Of a stretch of DNA of 64,000 nt, positions 25,239 to 33,588 are shown one piece after another. Each line of letters starts with the position of its first letter. Positions within the stretch are counted from its first letter, which is position 1. The notes under the pieces are model-generated. The model saw only the letters and a program-made list of their open reading frames with translations. It was not told the origin of the DNA and did not search any database. The DNA is taken from the NCBI RefSeq assembly GCF_004804335.1, contig NZ_SRXY01000006.1, positions 62,001-126,000 of the forward strand. The letters run 5' to 3'. The translations under genes were made by a program, and so were the position numbers. Source of the DNA: Pacificoceanicola onchidii (GTDB lineage Bacteria > Pseudomonadota > Alphaproteobacteria > Rhodobacterales > Rhodobacteraceae).

Positions 25239-26513
25239 ATGACAACGATTTCGAAGGTGCGCTACACGCGCCGGTCGCTGTTGAAGACGGGTGGCGCGGC
25301 GGTGGCGGCCGCCGCGCTTCCGGCTCCAATGGTATGGGGACAAGAGACGAAAAACATCACCTTGCGCCAGTTTGGCACCGGGGTGTCCAACCTCAATGAA
25401 GTGGCGCAGAAGGTCAAGGAAGACCTTGGCTTCACGCTGGAAATGACCGCGCTGGATTCCGACAGCGTGACCCAGCGCGCGGCGACGCAGCCGGACAGTT
25501 TCGACATTGCCGATATCGAGTACTGGATCTGCAAGAAGGTCTGGCCGACGGGCAACCTGCAGGCGATGGATACGTCCAAGATTGCCAATTACGACAAGAT
25601 CGTCGGCATCTTCCGCAATGGCAAGCTGACGCCGGAGTCGATCATCGCGCAGGGCACGGCGCCGCATACGGTCGGCTTTACCTCTGGCGTGAATGGCACG
25701 GATTTCGTCGATGAGGAATCCGGGTTCATGACGCTGATCCCGACGATCTACAACGCCGATACGCTGGGCATCCGCCCGGATCTGATTGGCCGTCCGATCA
25801 GCAACTGGTCCGAGCTTCTGAACCCGGAGTTCAAGGGCAAGGCTTCGATCCTCGACATCTCGTCGATTGGCATCATGGACATGGCGATGGTTGTGGAATC
25901 CATGGGGGAATACACTTACCCCGACAAGGGCAACATGACCCGCGAAGAGATCGACCTGACGCTTGGCATCTTTACCGAAGCCAAGAAGAACGGCCAGTTC
26001 CGCGCCTTCTGGAAATCGTTTGACGAGAGCGTGAACCTGATGGCCTCCGGTGAGGTGGTGATCCAGTCCATGTGGTCGCCCGCGATCACCGCGGTGCGCA
26101 GTCAGGGCATCCCTTGCGTCTATCAGCCGCTCGAAGAAGGCTATCGCTCCTGGGGTGGCGGCATCGGCCTGTCGGCTTCGCTTTCGGGCATGGAGCTGGA
26201 TGCGGCTTATGAATACATCAACTGGTATCTGTCCGGCTGGGTTGGCGGCTTCCTGATGCGTCAGGGCTATTATTCGGCGGTGCCGGAAACCTCCAAGAAT
26301 TTCATGTCCGCAGACGAATGGGGCTTCTGGTTCGAAGGCAAACCGGCGCAAGGCGATATCGCCAACCCGTTTGGCCAGGTCATGGAAAAAGCCGGCGCGG
26401 TGCGCGATGGCGGCTCGTTCTACGACCGTATGGGCGCGGTGGCCTGCTGGAACGCGGTGATGGACGAGAACCAGTACATGGTCCGCAAGTGGAACGAGTT
26501 CATCGCGGCCTGA
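25239..26513 (+). CDS. Tat-exported solute-binding protein of a Pot-type ABC importer
   Basis: A 424-residue periplasmic binding protein with a Tat signal (TRRSLLKTGGAAVAAAALPAP). The mature part, with repeated hits to the PotD/PotF layout (EYTYPDKGNMTREEIDLTLGIFTEAKKNGQFRAFWKSFDESVNLMASGEVVIQSMWSP), is typical of extracellular solute-binding family 1/8 proteins that bind polyamine-like or small organic solutes. It follows the ATPase gene by 30 bases and has AGAGGA before the ATG. Two hairpins after it probably raise its expression over the permease genes. The ligand cannot be told from sequence; the linked racemase hints at an amino-acid or hydantoin derivative. Confidence 0.9.
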   Translation: MTTISKVRYTRRSLLKTGGAAVAAAALPAPMVWGQETKNITLRQFGTGVSNLNEVAQKVKEDLGFTLEMTALDSDSVTQRAATQPDSFDIADIEYWICKKVWPTGNLQAMDTSKIANYDKIVGIFRNGKLTPESIIAQGTAPHTVGFTSGVNGTDFVDEESGFMTLIPTIYNADTLGIRPDLIGRPISNWSELLNPEFKGKASILDISSIGIMDMAMVVESMGEYTYPDKGNMTREEIDLTLGIFTEAKKNGQFRAFWKSFDESVNLMASGEVVIQSMWSPAITAVRSQGIPCVYQPLEEGYRSWGGGIGLSASLSGMELDAAYEYINWYLSGWVGGFLMRQGYYSAVPETSKNFMSADEWGFWFEGKPAQGDIANPFGQVMEKAGAVRDGGSFYDRMGAVACWNAVMDENQYMVRKWNEFIAA

Positions 26514-26536
26514 GCGCCTTGGTAAAGCAGCGGTTT

Positions 26537-26586
26537 CGCCGCCTTTCGGCGGCGACCGGCTGGGGGAGGATTCCCCTCCCCCAGCC
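26537..26586 (+). terminator. Two hairpins between binding protein and permease genes
   Basis: CGCCGCC TTTC GGCGGCG (26537-26554) and GGCTGGGGGAGG, loop, CCTCCCCCAGCC (26558-26586). The second stem is 12 bp and is followed by a weak T-rich stretch. In ABC operons such structures after the binding-protein gene act as partial terminators or 3-prime protectors. Confidence 0.6.
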
Positions 26587-26621
26587 TGATTTGGATATTT
26601 GGACAGAGAAGAAGGTGCGCG

Positions 26622-27479
26622 GTGGTGCTTCGGAAGAATGATGTCACGGGGTGGGCCCTGGCCACGCCTCTCAGCGCGGTGCTGGCTGTCTTTCTGGTGG
26701 CCCCGATCGTGATGATCGTTGTGGTCAGCTTCTGGGGGGCGACGGAATGGTCGATCTACCCGGCGTTCCAGTTTGACAACTATGCGTTCCTGCTGTCCTC
26801 GGACGTGACGTACCGGGTGTTTCTGAACACACTGAAATACGCCTTTGTCACATGGGTGTTCACCCTGCTGATCGGTTTTACCGTGGCCTATTACCTGGCC
26901 TTTCACATTCGCAGCCTGACATGGCAGATCGCGCTGTTCCTGCTCTGCACCATTCCATTTCTGACCAGCAACATCATTCGGATGATTTCCTGGATCCCGT
27001 TTCTGGGGCGCAATGGCATTGCCAATTCGACGTTGATTTCCATGGGGGTGATCGACGAGCCGGTTGAGTGGCTTTTGTTCAGCGATTTCAGCGTGATCCT
27101 TGCTTTCGTGCATCTCTATACGCTGTTCATGGTAGTCCCCATTTTCAACACGATGATGCGGATCGACACATCGCTGATCGAAGCGGCGGCGGACGCGGGC
27201 GCGAGCGGGTGGCAGACGCTGTGGCATGTGATTGTGCCGCTGACCAAGCCCGGCATCATGATCGGCACGATCTTTGTGGTGGCGCTGGTGATGGGGGATT
27301 TCATCACCGTGCGCTTCATGAGCGGCTCGCAGTCGGCCAACGTGGGGCGCATGATCCAGAATGACATCGGGCTCTTGCAATACCCATCGGCGTCGGCCAC
27401 CGCCGTGATCCTGCTGATCACTGTATTGCTGCTGATCGGAACGCTGCTGCGCTTCGTCGACATTCGCAAGGAGCTTTGA
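26622..27479 (+). CDS. ABC transporter permease (PotB-like)
   Basis: A 285-residue inner-membrane permease with about six helices. The EAA loop with the conserved Gly (EAAADAGASGWQTLWHVIVPLTKPGI) is present in the C-terminal half. It starts at GTG 26622 (GTG 26625 also possible) with GAAGAAGG upstream. It pairs with the next gene as the heteromeric channel of the importer. The frame ends two bases before the next ATG. Confidence 0.9.
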   Translation: MVLRKNDVTGWALATPLSAVLAVFLVAPIVMIVVVSFWGATEWSIYPAFQFDNYAFLLSSDVTYRVFLNTLKYAFVTWVFTLLIGFTVAYYLAFHIRSLTWQIALFLLCTIPFLTSNIIRMISWIPFLGRNGIANSTLISMGVIDEPVEWLLFSDFSVILAFVHLYTLFMVVPIFNTMMRIDTSLIEAAADAGASGWQTLWHVIVPLTKPGIMIGTIFVVALVMGDFITVRFMSGSQSANVGRMIQNDIGLLQYPSASATAVILLITVLLLIGTLLRFVDIRKEL

Positions 27480-27481
27480 TC

Positions 27482-28321
27482 ATGGAGCCGCGTCCCAAGT
27501 CCTTCTACGCGCTCAGCGCCTTTTTCATCCTGTTCCTGATTTTCCTTTACGGGCCGACCCTGACCATCGGCATCCTGTCCTTCCAGGGCCCCGGCGGCGG
27601 GTTGACCTTTCCCATGCGCGGGGTGTCGCTGCATTGGTTCCGCGATCTGTTCGAGCAACAGGCGGTGGGCGATATCTGGGGTTCGTTCTCACGCTCGCTG
27701 GTGCTGGGGCTGATGGTTATGGTGACAACGGTGGTTGTCTCGGTGATGGGCGGGCTGGCGTTTCGCAAGCGGTTTGCCGGATCGACGCTGCTGTTCTACC
27801 TGATCATTACATCGCTGGTGATCCCGTCGATCCTTGTCTCGCTGGGCGTTGGGCTGATCTGGTCGCAGTCGGGCCTGCCGGTGCATTGGGCGACGTCCGG
27901 GTTTGGCGCGCAGCTGACCTGGACGCTGCCCTTTGGCCTGCTGATCATGTTCGCGGTGTTCAACCGCTTTGACCGCTCGTTTGAGGAGGCGGCGCGCGAT
28001 CTGGGGGCCAGCCCGTGGCAGGTGATCCGGCACGTGGTTCTGCCGATCATCGCGCCGTCGCTGATCGGGGTTGCGCTCTTTGGCTTTACACTCAGCTATG
28101 ACGAATTTGCCCGGACCTTGCTGACCTCCGGCAGCTACAACACATTGCCACTGGAGATTTTCGGGATGACCACCAATGTCACCACGCCGGTGCTGTTTGC
28201 GCTTGGTACGCTGACCACGGTGTTTTCGCTGCTGGTGATCGGGGTGTTCCTGCTGGTGGTCTGGATGATGAACCGCCGCCGCGCTCGGCATGGATCCGAC
28301 GCGGGCAAAGGGATGGTCTGA
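27482..28321 (+). CDS. ABC transporter permease (PotC-like)
   Basis: The product has 279 residues from ATG 27482, which has AAGGAG upstream; a frame beginning at TTG 27476 is less likely. About six membrane helices and the EAA motif EEAARDLGASPWQVIRHVVLPIIAPSLI mark it as the second permease. The gene overlaps the following racemase-like gene by one base, and so the importer and the enzyme are translated together. Confidence 0.9.
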   Translation: MEPRPKSFYALSAFFILFLIFLYGPTLTIGILSFQGPGGGLTFPMRGVSLHWFRDLFEQQAVGDIWGSFSRSLVLGLMVMVTTVVVSVMGGLAFRKRFAGSTLLFYLIITSLVIPSILVSLGVGLIWSQSGLPVHWATSGFGAQLTWTLPFGLLIMFAVFNRFDRSFEEAARDLGASPWQVIRHVVLPIIAPSLIGVALFGFTLSYDEFARTLLTSGSYNTLPLEIFGMTTNVTTPVLFALGTLTTVFSLLVIGVFLLVVWMMNRRRARHGSDAGKGMV

Positions 28322-28962
28322 TGACCGTGATCATCATCAACCCCAACAGCACCGCATCCATGACACAGGCCATGGTGCAGCAGGCGCAACGAGCTGTGCC
28401 GGGGCTGGCCTTCGAAGGCTGGACCTCCGAAGAGGGTCCGGCGGCCATTCAAGGCCCAACGGACGGCGATGCGGCAAGCGGGCCGTTGCTGCGGCTGGTC
28501 GAACAGGCATCAAAGGCCGGGGCCGAGGGGATCATCATCGGCTGCTTTGATGACACGGCGCTGGACGAAGCGGCGCGGCGGGCCCCCTGCCCGGTGATCG
28601 GCCTTGGGCAGGCCACGTATCATTACGCGGCGCTGCGCGGATGGCGGTTCAGCGTGGTCACGACGCTGCCCGTTTCGGTGCCGATCCTTGAGGCCAATAT
28701 CGCACGACAAGGTCTGACAGGGTTTGCCGCGCGCGTGCGGGCTTCGGACGTGCCGGTTCTGGCCCTGGAAGAAGATGCGGCCGCGGCCGGGGCGGCGGTG
28801 GTGGCGGAAGCGCTCAGGGCCGAACAGGAAGATGACATCTCGGCGGTGATCCTTGGCTGCGCCGGGATGGTACAGGTGCTCCAGCAGGTGGACCGGGCGC
28901 TGACGCTTCCGGTGATTGATCCCGTGACCTGCGCTGCGCGCAGCATGACGTGGCTGCTGTGA
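28321..28962 (+). CDS. Asp/Glu/hydantoin racemase-family protein
   Basis: A 213-residue protein of the Asp/Glu/hydantoin racemase superfamily: N-terminal TVIIINPNSTASMTQAMV (the family NPN motif), a catalytic cysteine in IIIGCFDDTALDEA and the second in VILGCAGMV. Such enzymes invert D/L hydantoins, or act as maleate isomerase or decarboxylase relatives. It is the last gene of the ABC operon and is the only clue to the imported substrate, perhaps a 5-substituted hydantoin or related amide; no hydantoinase or carbamoylase is next to it. Exact reaction not determinable here. Confidence 0.83.
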   Translation: MTVIIINPNSTASMTQAMVQQAQRAVPGLAFEGWTSEEGPAAIQGPTDGDAASGPLLRLVEQASKAGAEGIIIGCFDDTALDEAARRAPCPVIGLGQATYHYAALRGWRFSVVTTLPVSVPILEANIARQGLTGFAARVRASDVPVLALEEDAAAAGAAVVAEALRAEQEDDISAVILGCAGMVQVLQQVDRALTLPVIDPVTCAARSMTWLL

Positions 28963-29117
28963 GGCGGCAGCCCTTTTCCCCAGACATTTTCCATCGGATT
29001 CGCGGGAAAAAGATTATCCCGAAAATCCGAAAACTGAACTCTCCTTTCCGCCATTTCGCTCATTTCTGCAGGTGCTAAATCGGCAGCAGAAATCACATGA
29101 GTGACATGGAGAGTCTC

Positions 29118-29825
29118 ATGACCGTACAAACCCCGATCCAGGGCGATATCCAGACCCAGATCATCGACGCCTTCAAATTCCGCCACGCCACCAAGGTGTT
29201 CGACCCTGAGCGCAAGCTGAGCGACGCGGAGATTGAAACGATCCTTGAAGCAGGCAACCTGTCGCCGACCTCCTTTGGCCACGATCCTTTCCGCATCCTG
29301 ATGATCCAGAGCCCGGAAAAGCGCGAATTGTTCCGCGAATTTTCCTGGGGCGCGAACGGCATGATGAGCGGCACCACCGGCCAGCTTGGGACCGCCAGCC
29401 ACTTCGGTATCATCCTTGCCAGCACGGGCGCGCTGATGACCGCCGGGTCGGAGTATCTGCAGAACCACTATCGCACGGTCAAGCAGCTGCCCGACGAGGT
29501 GATCGAGATGTTTAACGGGGCCTACGGCCAGTTCCAGTCCAAAGACCACCACATCACCAGCGATCGCGAAATCACCGACTGGTCCGGCAAGCAGGCCTAT
29601 ATCGTTCTGGCCAACATGATGACTGCGGCGGCGCTGATGGGGATCGATTCCTGCCCGATGGAAGGGTTCGACATGGATCTGACCACGAAGACGCTGGCCG
29701 ATCATTTCGACATCGACACCACCAAGTGGAAGCCTGCGGTCATGTTTGCCTTTGGCCACCGCGCCGCGGAACCGGCCTTTGCCAAGACCCGCCGCTCTGT
29801 CGAAGACACTGTTACCTGGTACTAG
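29118..29825 (+). CDS. Nitroreductase-family NAD(P)H-dependent oxidoreductase
   Basis: The 235-residue product from ATG 29118 (GGAGAG five bases upstream) has the nitroreductase pattern: FKFRHATKVFDPERKLSDAEIETILEAGNLSPTSFGHDPFRILMI, with RHATK as the FMN-phosphate contact, and a C-terminal GIDSCPMEGFD and VMFAFGHRA. These FMN flavoenzymes reduce nitro- or quinone compounds, or act as dihydropteridine-reductase-like enzymes. An in-frame ATG at 29097 exists. It stands alone, followed by a terminator, so its role is not told by neighbours. Confidence 0.88.
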   Translation: MTVQTPIQGDIQTQIIDAFKFRHATKVFDPERKLSDAEIETILEAGNLSPTSFGHDPFRILMIQSPEKRELFREFSWGANGMMSGTTGQLGTASHFGIILASTGALMTAGSEYLQNHYRTVKQLPDEVIEMFNGAYGQFQSKDHHITSDREITDWSGKQAYIVLANMMTAAALMGIDSCPMEGFDMDLTTKTLADHFDIDTTKWKPAVMFAFGHRAAEPAFAKTRRSVEDTVTWY

Positions 29826-29838
29826 GGTGTGTGGCGGA

Positions 29839-29869
29839 GGCCGGGACCCCTGTCCCGGCCTTTGTTTTT
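29839..29869 (+). terminator. Rho-independent terminator after the nitroreductase gene
   Basis: GGCCGGGA (29839-29846), loop CCCCTG, TCCCGGCC (29853-29860), then TTTGTTTTT to 29869. The T-run overlaps the stop codon of the convergent class II aldolase gene. It is the clearest intrinsic terminator in the window. Confidence 0.85.
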
Positions 29870-30521
29870 AACCGGCAGCGGCGCGGGCGTCTGCGGCGGT
29901 GCCGTATTTCGGCAGGTCCGCAAGAGACTTGCCATGCGCCGCCATCACCGTGTCCCGCACAAAGGCGATATGGGCGGTTTCCTCGATGATCTCTGCCAGA
30001 TATTGCGCTTTCATCAGATCCTTGCCGACCCCGATGGTGCCGTGATTGGCGAGCACCGCCGCGACAACCTTGGGATCGCGGAACACCGGGCTGATTTCCT
30101 TGTCCGTCTGCGGGCCGCCCAGAGGTGAGAGCGGAATATGCGGCATACGGCCAATTTTTTCAATGGTTTGCACGGTCAGGCAGGGGATCTCGATCCCGGC
30201 GCTGGCGTAACCTGTGGCCCATGGGCTGTGGCAGTGCACAACCGCGCGGATGTCATCGCGGATGCGGTAGAGATCGAGATGAAAGTCGAGATCCTTGGAA
30301 GGTTTGTGCCCGGACGGCTCGATGGTGCCATCAAGGTGCACCACCTGCAGATTGTCGCGTGTGCATTCGTTGAAACCGATGCCGGACGGCTTGATGACAA
30401 TGGCATCCCGGCTGTCCAGCCGCACCGACAGGTTGCCGCCCGCGTTGGTCTGCAGGCGCAGATCAAAACAGCGTTTGGCGGTGGCAATCAGCGCGTCTTT
30501 CTTTTCGGTGAGATCGTCCAT
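29868..30521 (-). CDS. Class II aldolase/adducin family protein (FucA-like)
   Basis: A 217-residue protein. It shows the zinc ligand pattern VVHCHSPWATGYA and a third histidine in LANHGTIGVG, plus NAGGNLSVRL and IVIKPSGIG, as in fuculose-phosphate or ribulose-phosphate aldolase/epimerase folds. In place of the usual catalytic-site SSE there is SKD, so Asp stands where Glu is expected; this may shift the reaction. It is last in the sugar ABC operon, after the Tm-1-like gene, with AAAGGA before its ATG. A second class II aldolase at 38653 lies in the divergent operon of the same regulator. Confidence 0.85.
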   Translation of the reverse strand: MDDLTEKKDALIATAKRCFDLRLQTNAGGNLSVRLDSRDAIVIKPSGIGFNECTRDNLQVVHLDGTIEPSGHKPSKDLDFHLDLYRIRDDIRAVVHCHSPWATGYASAGIEIPCLTVQTIEKIGRMPHIPLSPLGGPQTDKEISPVFRDPKVVAAVLANHGTIGVGKDLMKAQYLAEIIEETAHIAFVRDTVMAAHGKSLADLPKYGTAADARAAAG

Positions 30522-30532
30522 GACGGGTCCTT

Positions 30533-31669
30533 TCAGGTCTGCGGCGCGGCAAGATGCGCGAGGATTTCGCGCGTCACGGCACCGTCGAAAATATGAGCCT
30601 CAAGCGGCGTGACCGGGATGTCCGGGCGCAGATCGCGCTTCAGGGTCTCAAGGCAAACTTCGCGCAGCGCGCGGTCCTCGATCACGCCGCCGGGGCGATC
30701 GTGGTGGGAAAAGCCTCCCAGAGGCACAATCGCAGAGACCGGCCCGGCAAGGGCATTGAGGTGCGTTGCCAGTTTCCCGGCCACAAGCGCCATCTCGTCT
30801 TCGGTCAGTTTGACATGGGTAAACAGTCCGCTGTGCGCGTAATGCGGGCGAGCGCGGTAGGCTTCGGAGATCTGGTCAATCGGCCCAAGCCCCATGAAGT
30901 TCATCGCACCGGGCAGAACCACGCGGCGCAGATCGCCGCCTGCGCTGAAGCGGTCCGGCATTTCCACATGGGCCCCGGCCACGTGCTGGCGGGTGATCTC
31001 GTGCGGGGTCAGATCAACGATTTCGCTGAAGGCGTTGTTGCTGGCAAAGCGGGCAAAGGCCGCACCGCCGTAACCGTTGGAATGAAACACCGTGGATTCG
31101 CGCCCCTCAGCCGCCAGAGCATCGACCAGCGGTTTGACCGCGCTTTCGGTTGCGCCAAGCCCGGTGATGCCCACCGAAGGTGCGGCGGTCAGCGGCTTGC
31201 CCTTGCGCTGCTTGCGGCACAGGCCGGAGGCCATCAGAGCGGTGTTCTCCAGCACTTCGCGCAGGATCGCGTTGAGACCGGCAATATCGACCAGCGTCGG
31301 CACGAAGATGATCGCATTGTCGGCCACGGCCACACGCGGATCGAAAGGCAAGGTGGTGACGAGGATTTTCGGGAAGGTGATCGGCAGGCCGCGCAGCACG
31401 TTGAGGATGATCTCCCCGCCCGTGCCGCCGCCAAGACCGACAACCAACTCTGTCTCGCCCTGCGCCGCCTGTGCGGCGGTCTGCAGCGCCTTGTCCGCCG
31501 CGGCCACCATGGCCTGCCGCTTGGCATCGCCATCCAACACGCCCCGCGACGCATCCAGAGAGACATCGACCACCCGGACAGAGAGACCGAGGCCCTGCAT
31601 CTGCTCGCAGAGAAAATCAACCTCTTCCGCCTTGGTGGCCAGCGTGGCCAGAACAAGTACCTGCGCCAT
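30533..31669 (-). CDS. Tm-1-like ATP-binding domain protein (UPF0261)
   Basis: A 378-residue protein of the UPF0261/Tm-1-like ATP-binding family: VLVLATLATKAEEVDFLCEQM, GLGGGTGGEIILNVLRGLPI, GLCRKQRKGKPLTAAPSVGITGLGATESAV and FSHHDRPGGVIEDRALREVCLETLKRDL. In plants the related Tm-1 blocks viral replication; in bacteria such genes occur in catabolic operons, often beside a gene for a PEP-hydrolase-type TIM barrel, which is absent here. ATG 31669 lies three bases past the stop of the permease gene. Its reaction in sugar breakdown is unknown. Confidence 0.85.
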   Translation of the reverse strand: MAQVLVLATLATKAEEVDFLCEQMQGLGLSVRVVDVSLDASRGVLDGDAKRQAMVAAADKALQTAAQAAQGETELVVGLGGGTGGEIILNVLRGLPITFPKILVTTLPFDPRVAVADNAIIFVPTLVDIAGLNAILREVLENTALMASGLCRKQRKGKPLTAAPSVGITGLGATESAVKPLVDALAAEGRESTVFHSNGYGGAAFARFASNNAFSEIVDLTPHEITRQHVAGAHVEMPDRFSAGGDLRRVVLPGAMNFMGLGPIDQISEAYRARPHYAHSGLFTHVKLTEDEMALVAGKLATHLNALAGPVSAIVPLGGFSHHDRPGGVIEDRALREVCLETLKRDLRPDIPVTPLEAHIFDGAVTREILAHLAAPQT

Positions 31670-31672
31670 GGA

Positions 31673-32608
31673 TCAGCCTTTTACCGCGCCCGCTGTCATT
31701 CCGGTGATGATCTGCCGGCTGGCAAAGAGGGTAAAGATGATCGGCGGGATGGCAAGAAGCATCCCCGTGGCCATGATGACCCCCCATTCGACGTTGAATT
31801 CGCTCATGTTGTTCACGATCAGGATCGGAACGGTCTTGGTGTTGCGATCGCTGAGCGCGGAGGCGAGCAGGTATTCGTTCCAGGCAATGCGGAAGGTGAA
31901 GATCGCCGCCGCCGCGAGACCCGGCTTGATCAGCGGCAGCACCACCTTGAAGAAGACCTGAAACGGCCCTGCCCCATCGACACGGGCGGCCTCTTCGAGA
32001 GAGCGCGGCACCTGCACGATGAAGCTTTGCAGGATCCAGATCACAAACGGCAGGTTCATTGCGACGTAGATCACGATGATGCCTGTGTGCGTGCCCGCAA
32101 GGCAGACGTCGCCGCGCCCGCCGAACATGTCGCGGATCGCGCCGCCGATCAGCCCGTCGCGGTCGAGGCAGAACTCGTTGTTCCACAAACCAAAGACCGG
32201 CACCAGAAGCACCGCGGGCGGCACCATGCGCACCATGAGCGTTGTGGCCGAAACCGTATCGCGCCCCATGAAGCGAAAGCGCACCAGCGCATAGGCCGCC
32301 ATGGAGCCGATCACCAGCGTCAGCGCGGTGGAAATCAGCGCGATGATCAGCGAGTTCTTGAATGCGCCACCAAACTTGAGCGCGCAGAAATCGAGGGGCT
32401 CGGGCTCGTACCACAGCACATCGCATAGCGCGGTTTCGTAGTTCTGGATCGTCGGCATGAAGATCAGGCCGGAGGTGCCGGAGATGATGTCCACGTCCAG
32501 TTTGAACGAGTTGACGAACATCAGGATCACCGGCCCCACGGACATGATCACCAGCAGCACGATCACTGCGAAGAAGGCGGGGCTGTTTTTCTGGGTGGGC
32601 GCGCTCAT
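31673..32608 (-). CDS. Carbohydrate ABC transporter permease (MalG type)
   Basis: The product has 311 residues from ATG 32608, which overlaps the stop of the preceding permease by one base (TGATG). It has about six helices and the EAA loop EEAARVDGAGPFQVFFKVVLPLIKPGLAAAAIF. A mid-segment with several Cys (FCLDRDGL, GRGDVCLAGTH) in the periplasmic loop is an unusual insertion compared with common MalG proteins. It partners the MalF-type gene as the channel of a sugar importer. Confidence 0.9.
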   Translation of the reverse strand: MSAPTQKNSPAFFAVIVLLVIMSVGPVILMFVNSFKLDVDIISGTSGLIFMPTIQNYETALCDVLWYEPEPLDFCALKFGGAFKNSLIIALISTALTLVIGSMAAYALVRFRFMGRDTVSATTLMVRMVPPAVLLVPVFGLWNNEFCLDRDGLIGGAIRDMFGGRGDVCLAGTHTGIIVIYVAMNLPFVIWILQSFIVQVPRSLEEAARVDGAGPFQVFFKVVLPLIKPGLAAAAIFTFRIAWNEYLLASALSDRNTKTVPILIVNNMSEFNVEWGVIMATGMLLAIPPIIFTLFASRQIITGMTAGAVKG

Positions 32609-33519
32609 CAGCTGTCCTCCTCGTTGGCCATGCGCAGCTTTGCGGCGCGCGCCTCTTGCCATTTGGTAAATCCGATCATCGCGACGGTCAGCAGCATCAG
32701 CAGGATCAGAAGATAGTTCGACATGGCCGCCGCCACGCCCAGTTCGCGGAATTCCGTTGCGGTGCGCGAGATGCGCAGGGCAAGGATTTCGGTGCTGAGG
32801 CCCGGGCCCCCTTCGGTCAGGACCAGGATCACCTCCAGCACCTTGAAGGCGTCGATGAGGCGCAAGAGTGCCGTGACGATCAGAACCGGCATCATCAGGG
32901 GCAGCTTGATATAGAGGATCTGCTGCCAGGCCGTCGCCCCGTCGATGCGCGCCGCTTCCAGCGCCGAGCGCGGCAGCGATTGCAGCGCGGCCAGCGACAG
33001 GATGAAGATGAAGGGTGTCCATTGCCAGATGTCTGCGATGATCACCGACATCAGCGCGTGCTGGCCCAGCCAGTCCACATCCGGCAGACCCAGCCATTCC
33101 AGCGTGCGGTTAAACGTGCCCACGGTCGGGTGATACATGTAGCGCCACATCAGACCCACGACGACCGGCGCGATCATCATCGGCAGGATGAACATGGTGC
33201 GCAGCAGGGACATGCCGCGAATGTCACGGTCGAGCAGCAGAGCAAGCCCGACGCCGATGATCATTTCGACGATCACGCAGATGAAGGCGAACCGCAGGGT
33301 GACGCCAAGGCTTTCGTGGAAGTTCGGATCGCCCCAGAGGGTGATGTAATTCTTCAACCCGACAAACTCGGCCTCGCCAATGGTCTGGCTGGGATCCCAG
33401 TCGCGGAAAGACCCCCAGATCATGTAGCCAAGCGGATAGATCAGGGCGATGGCCATGATGACAGCGGCGGGCGCCATGAACATGTAAGGGGAGAGCCTGT
33501 TAAGGCGGGACGTGAGCAT
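32608..33519 (-). CDS. Carbohydrate ABC transporter permease (MalF type)
   Basis: A 303-residue permease with six or so helices; the EAA motif is EAARIDGATAWQQILYIKLPLMMPVLI. It lies between the binding-protein gene (69 bases away, with a hairpin) and the MalG-type permease. The two together form the CUT1-type channel that fits the UgpC/MalK-type ATPase upstream. Confidence 0.9.
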   Translation of the reverse strand: MLTSRLNRLSPYMFMAPAAVIMAIALIYPLGYMIWGSFRDWDPSQTIGEAEFVGLKNYITLWGDPNFHESLGVTLRFAFICVIVEMIIGVGLALLLDRDIRGMSLLRTMFILPMMIAPVVVGLMWRYMYHPTVGTFNRTLEWLGLPDVDWLGQHALMSVIIADIWQWTPFIFILSLAALQSLPRSALEAARIDGATAWQQILYIKLPLMMPVLIVTALLRLIDAFKVLEVILVLTEGGPGLSTEILALRISRTATEFRELGVAAAMSNYLLILLMLLTVAMIGFTKWQEARAAKLRMANEEDS

Positions 33520-33550
33520 TGTGCCGGAACCCTTTGCGCATTGGATTGCA

Positions 33551-33572
33551 GGGCGAGACCTCTGTCCCGCCC
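33551..33572 (-). terminator. Intercistronic hairpin after the sugar-binding-protein gene
   Basis: GGGCGAGAC (33551-33559) and GTCCCGCCC (33564-33572) pair in eight of nine positions. It lies 17 bases past the stop of the binding-protein gene and before the permease genes, and probably protects or partly ends the upstream message. Confidence 0.5.
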
Positions 33573-33588
33573 CGCGCTGTCAGTGTGC

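Noticed and set aside
24954-27380. Minus-strand open frame of about 808 codons opposite the ABC importer
   Set aside because: Lies opposite a clear binding protein and permease; low-complexity His/Arg/Asp composition and no ribosome site.
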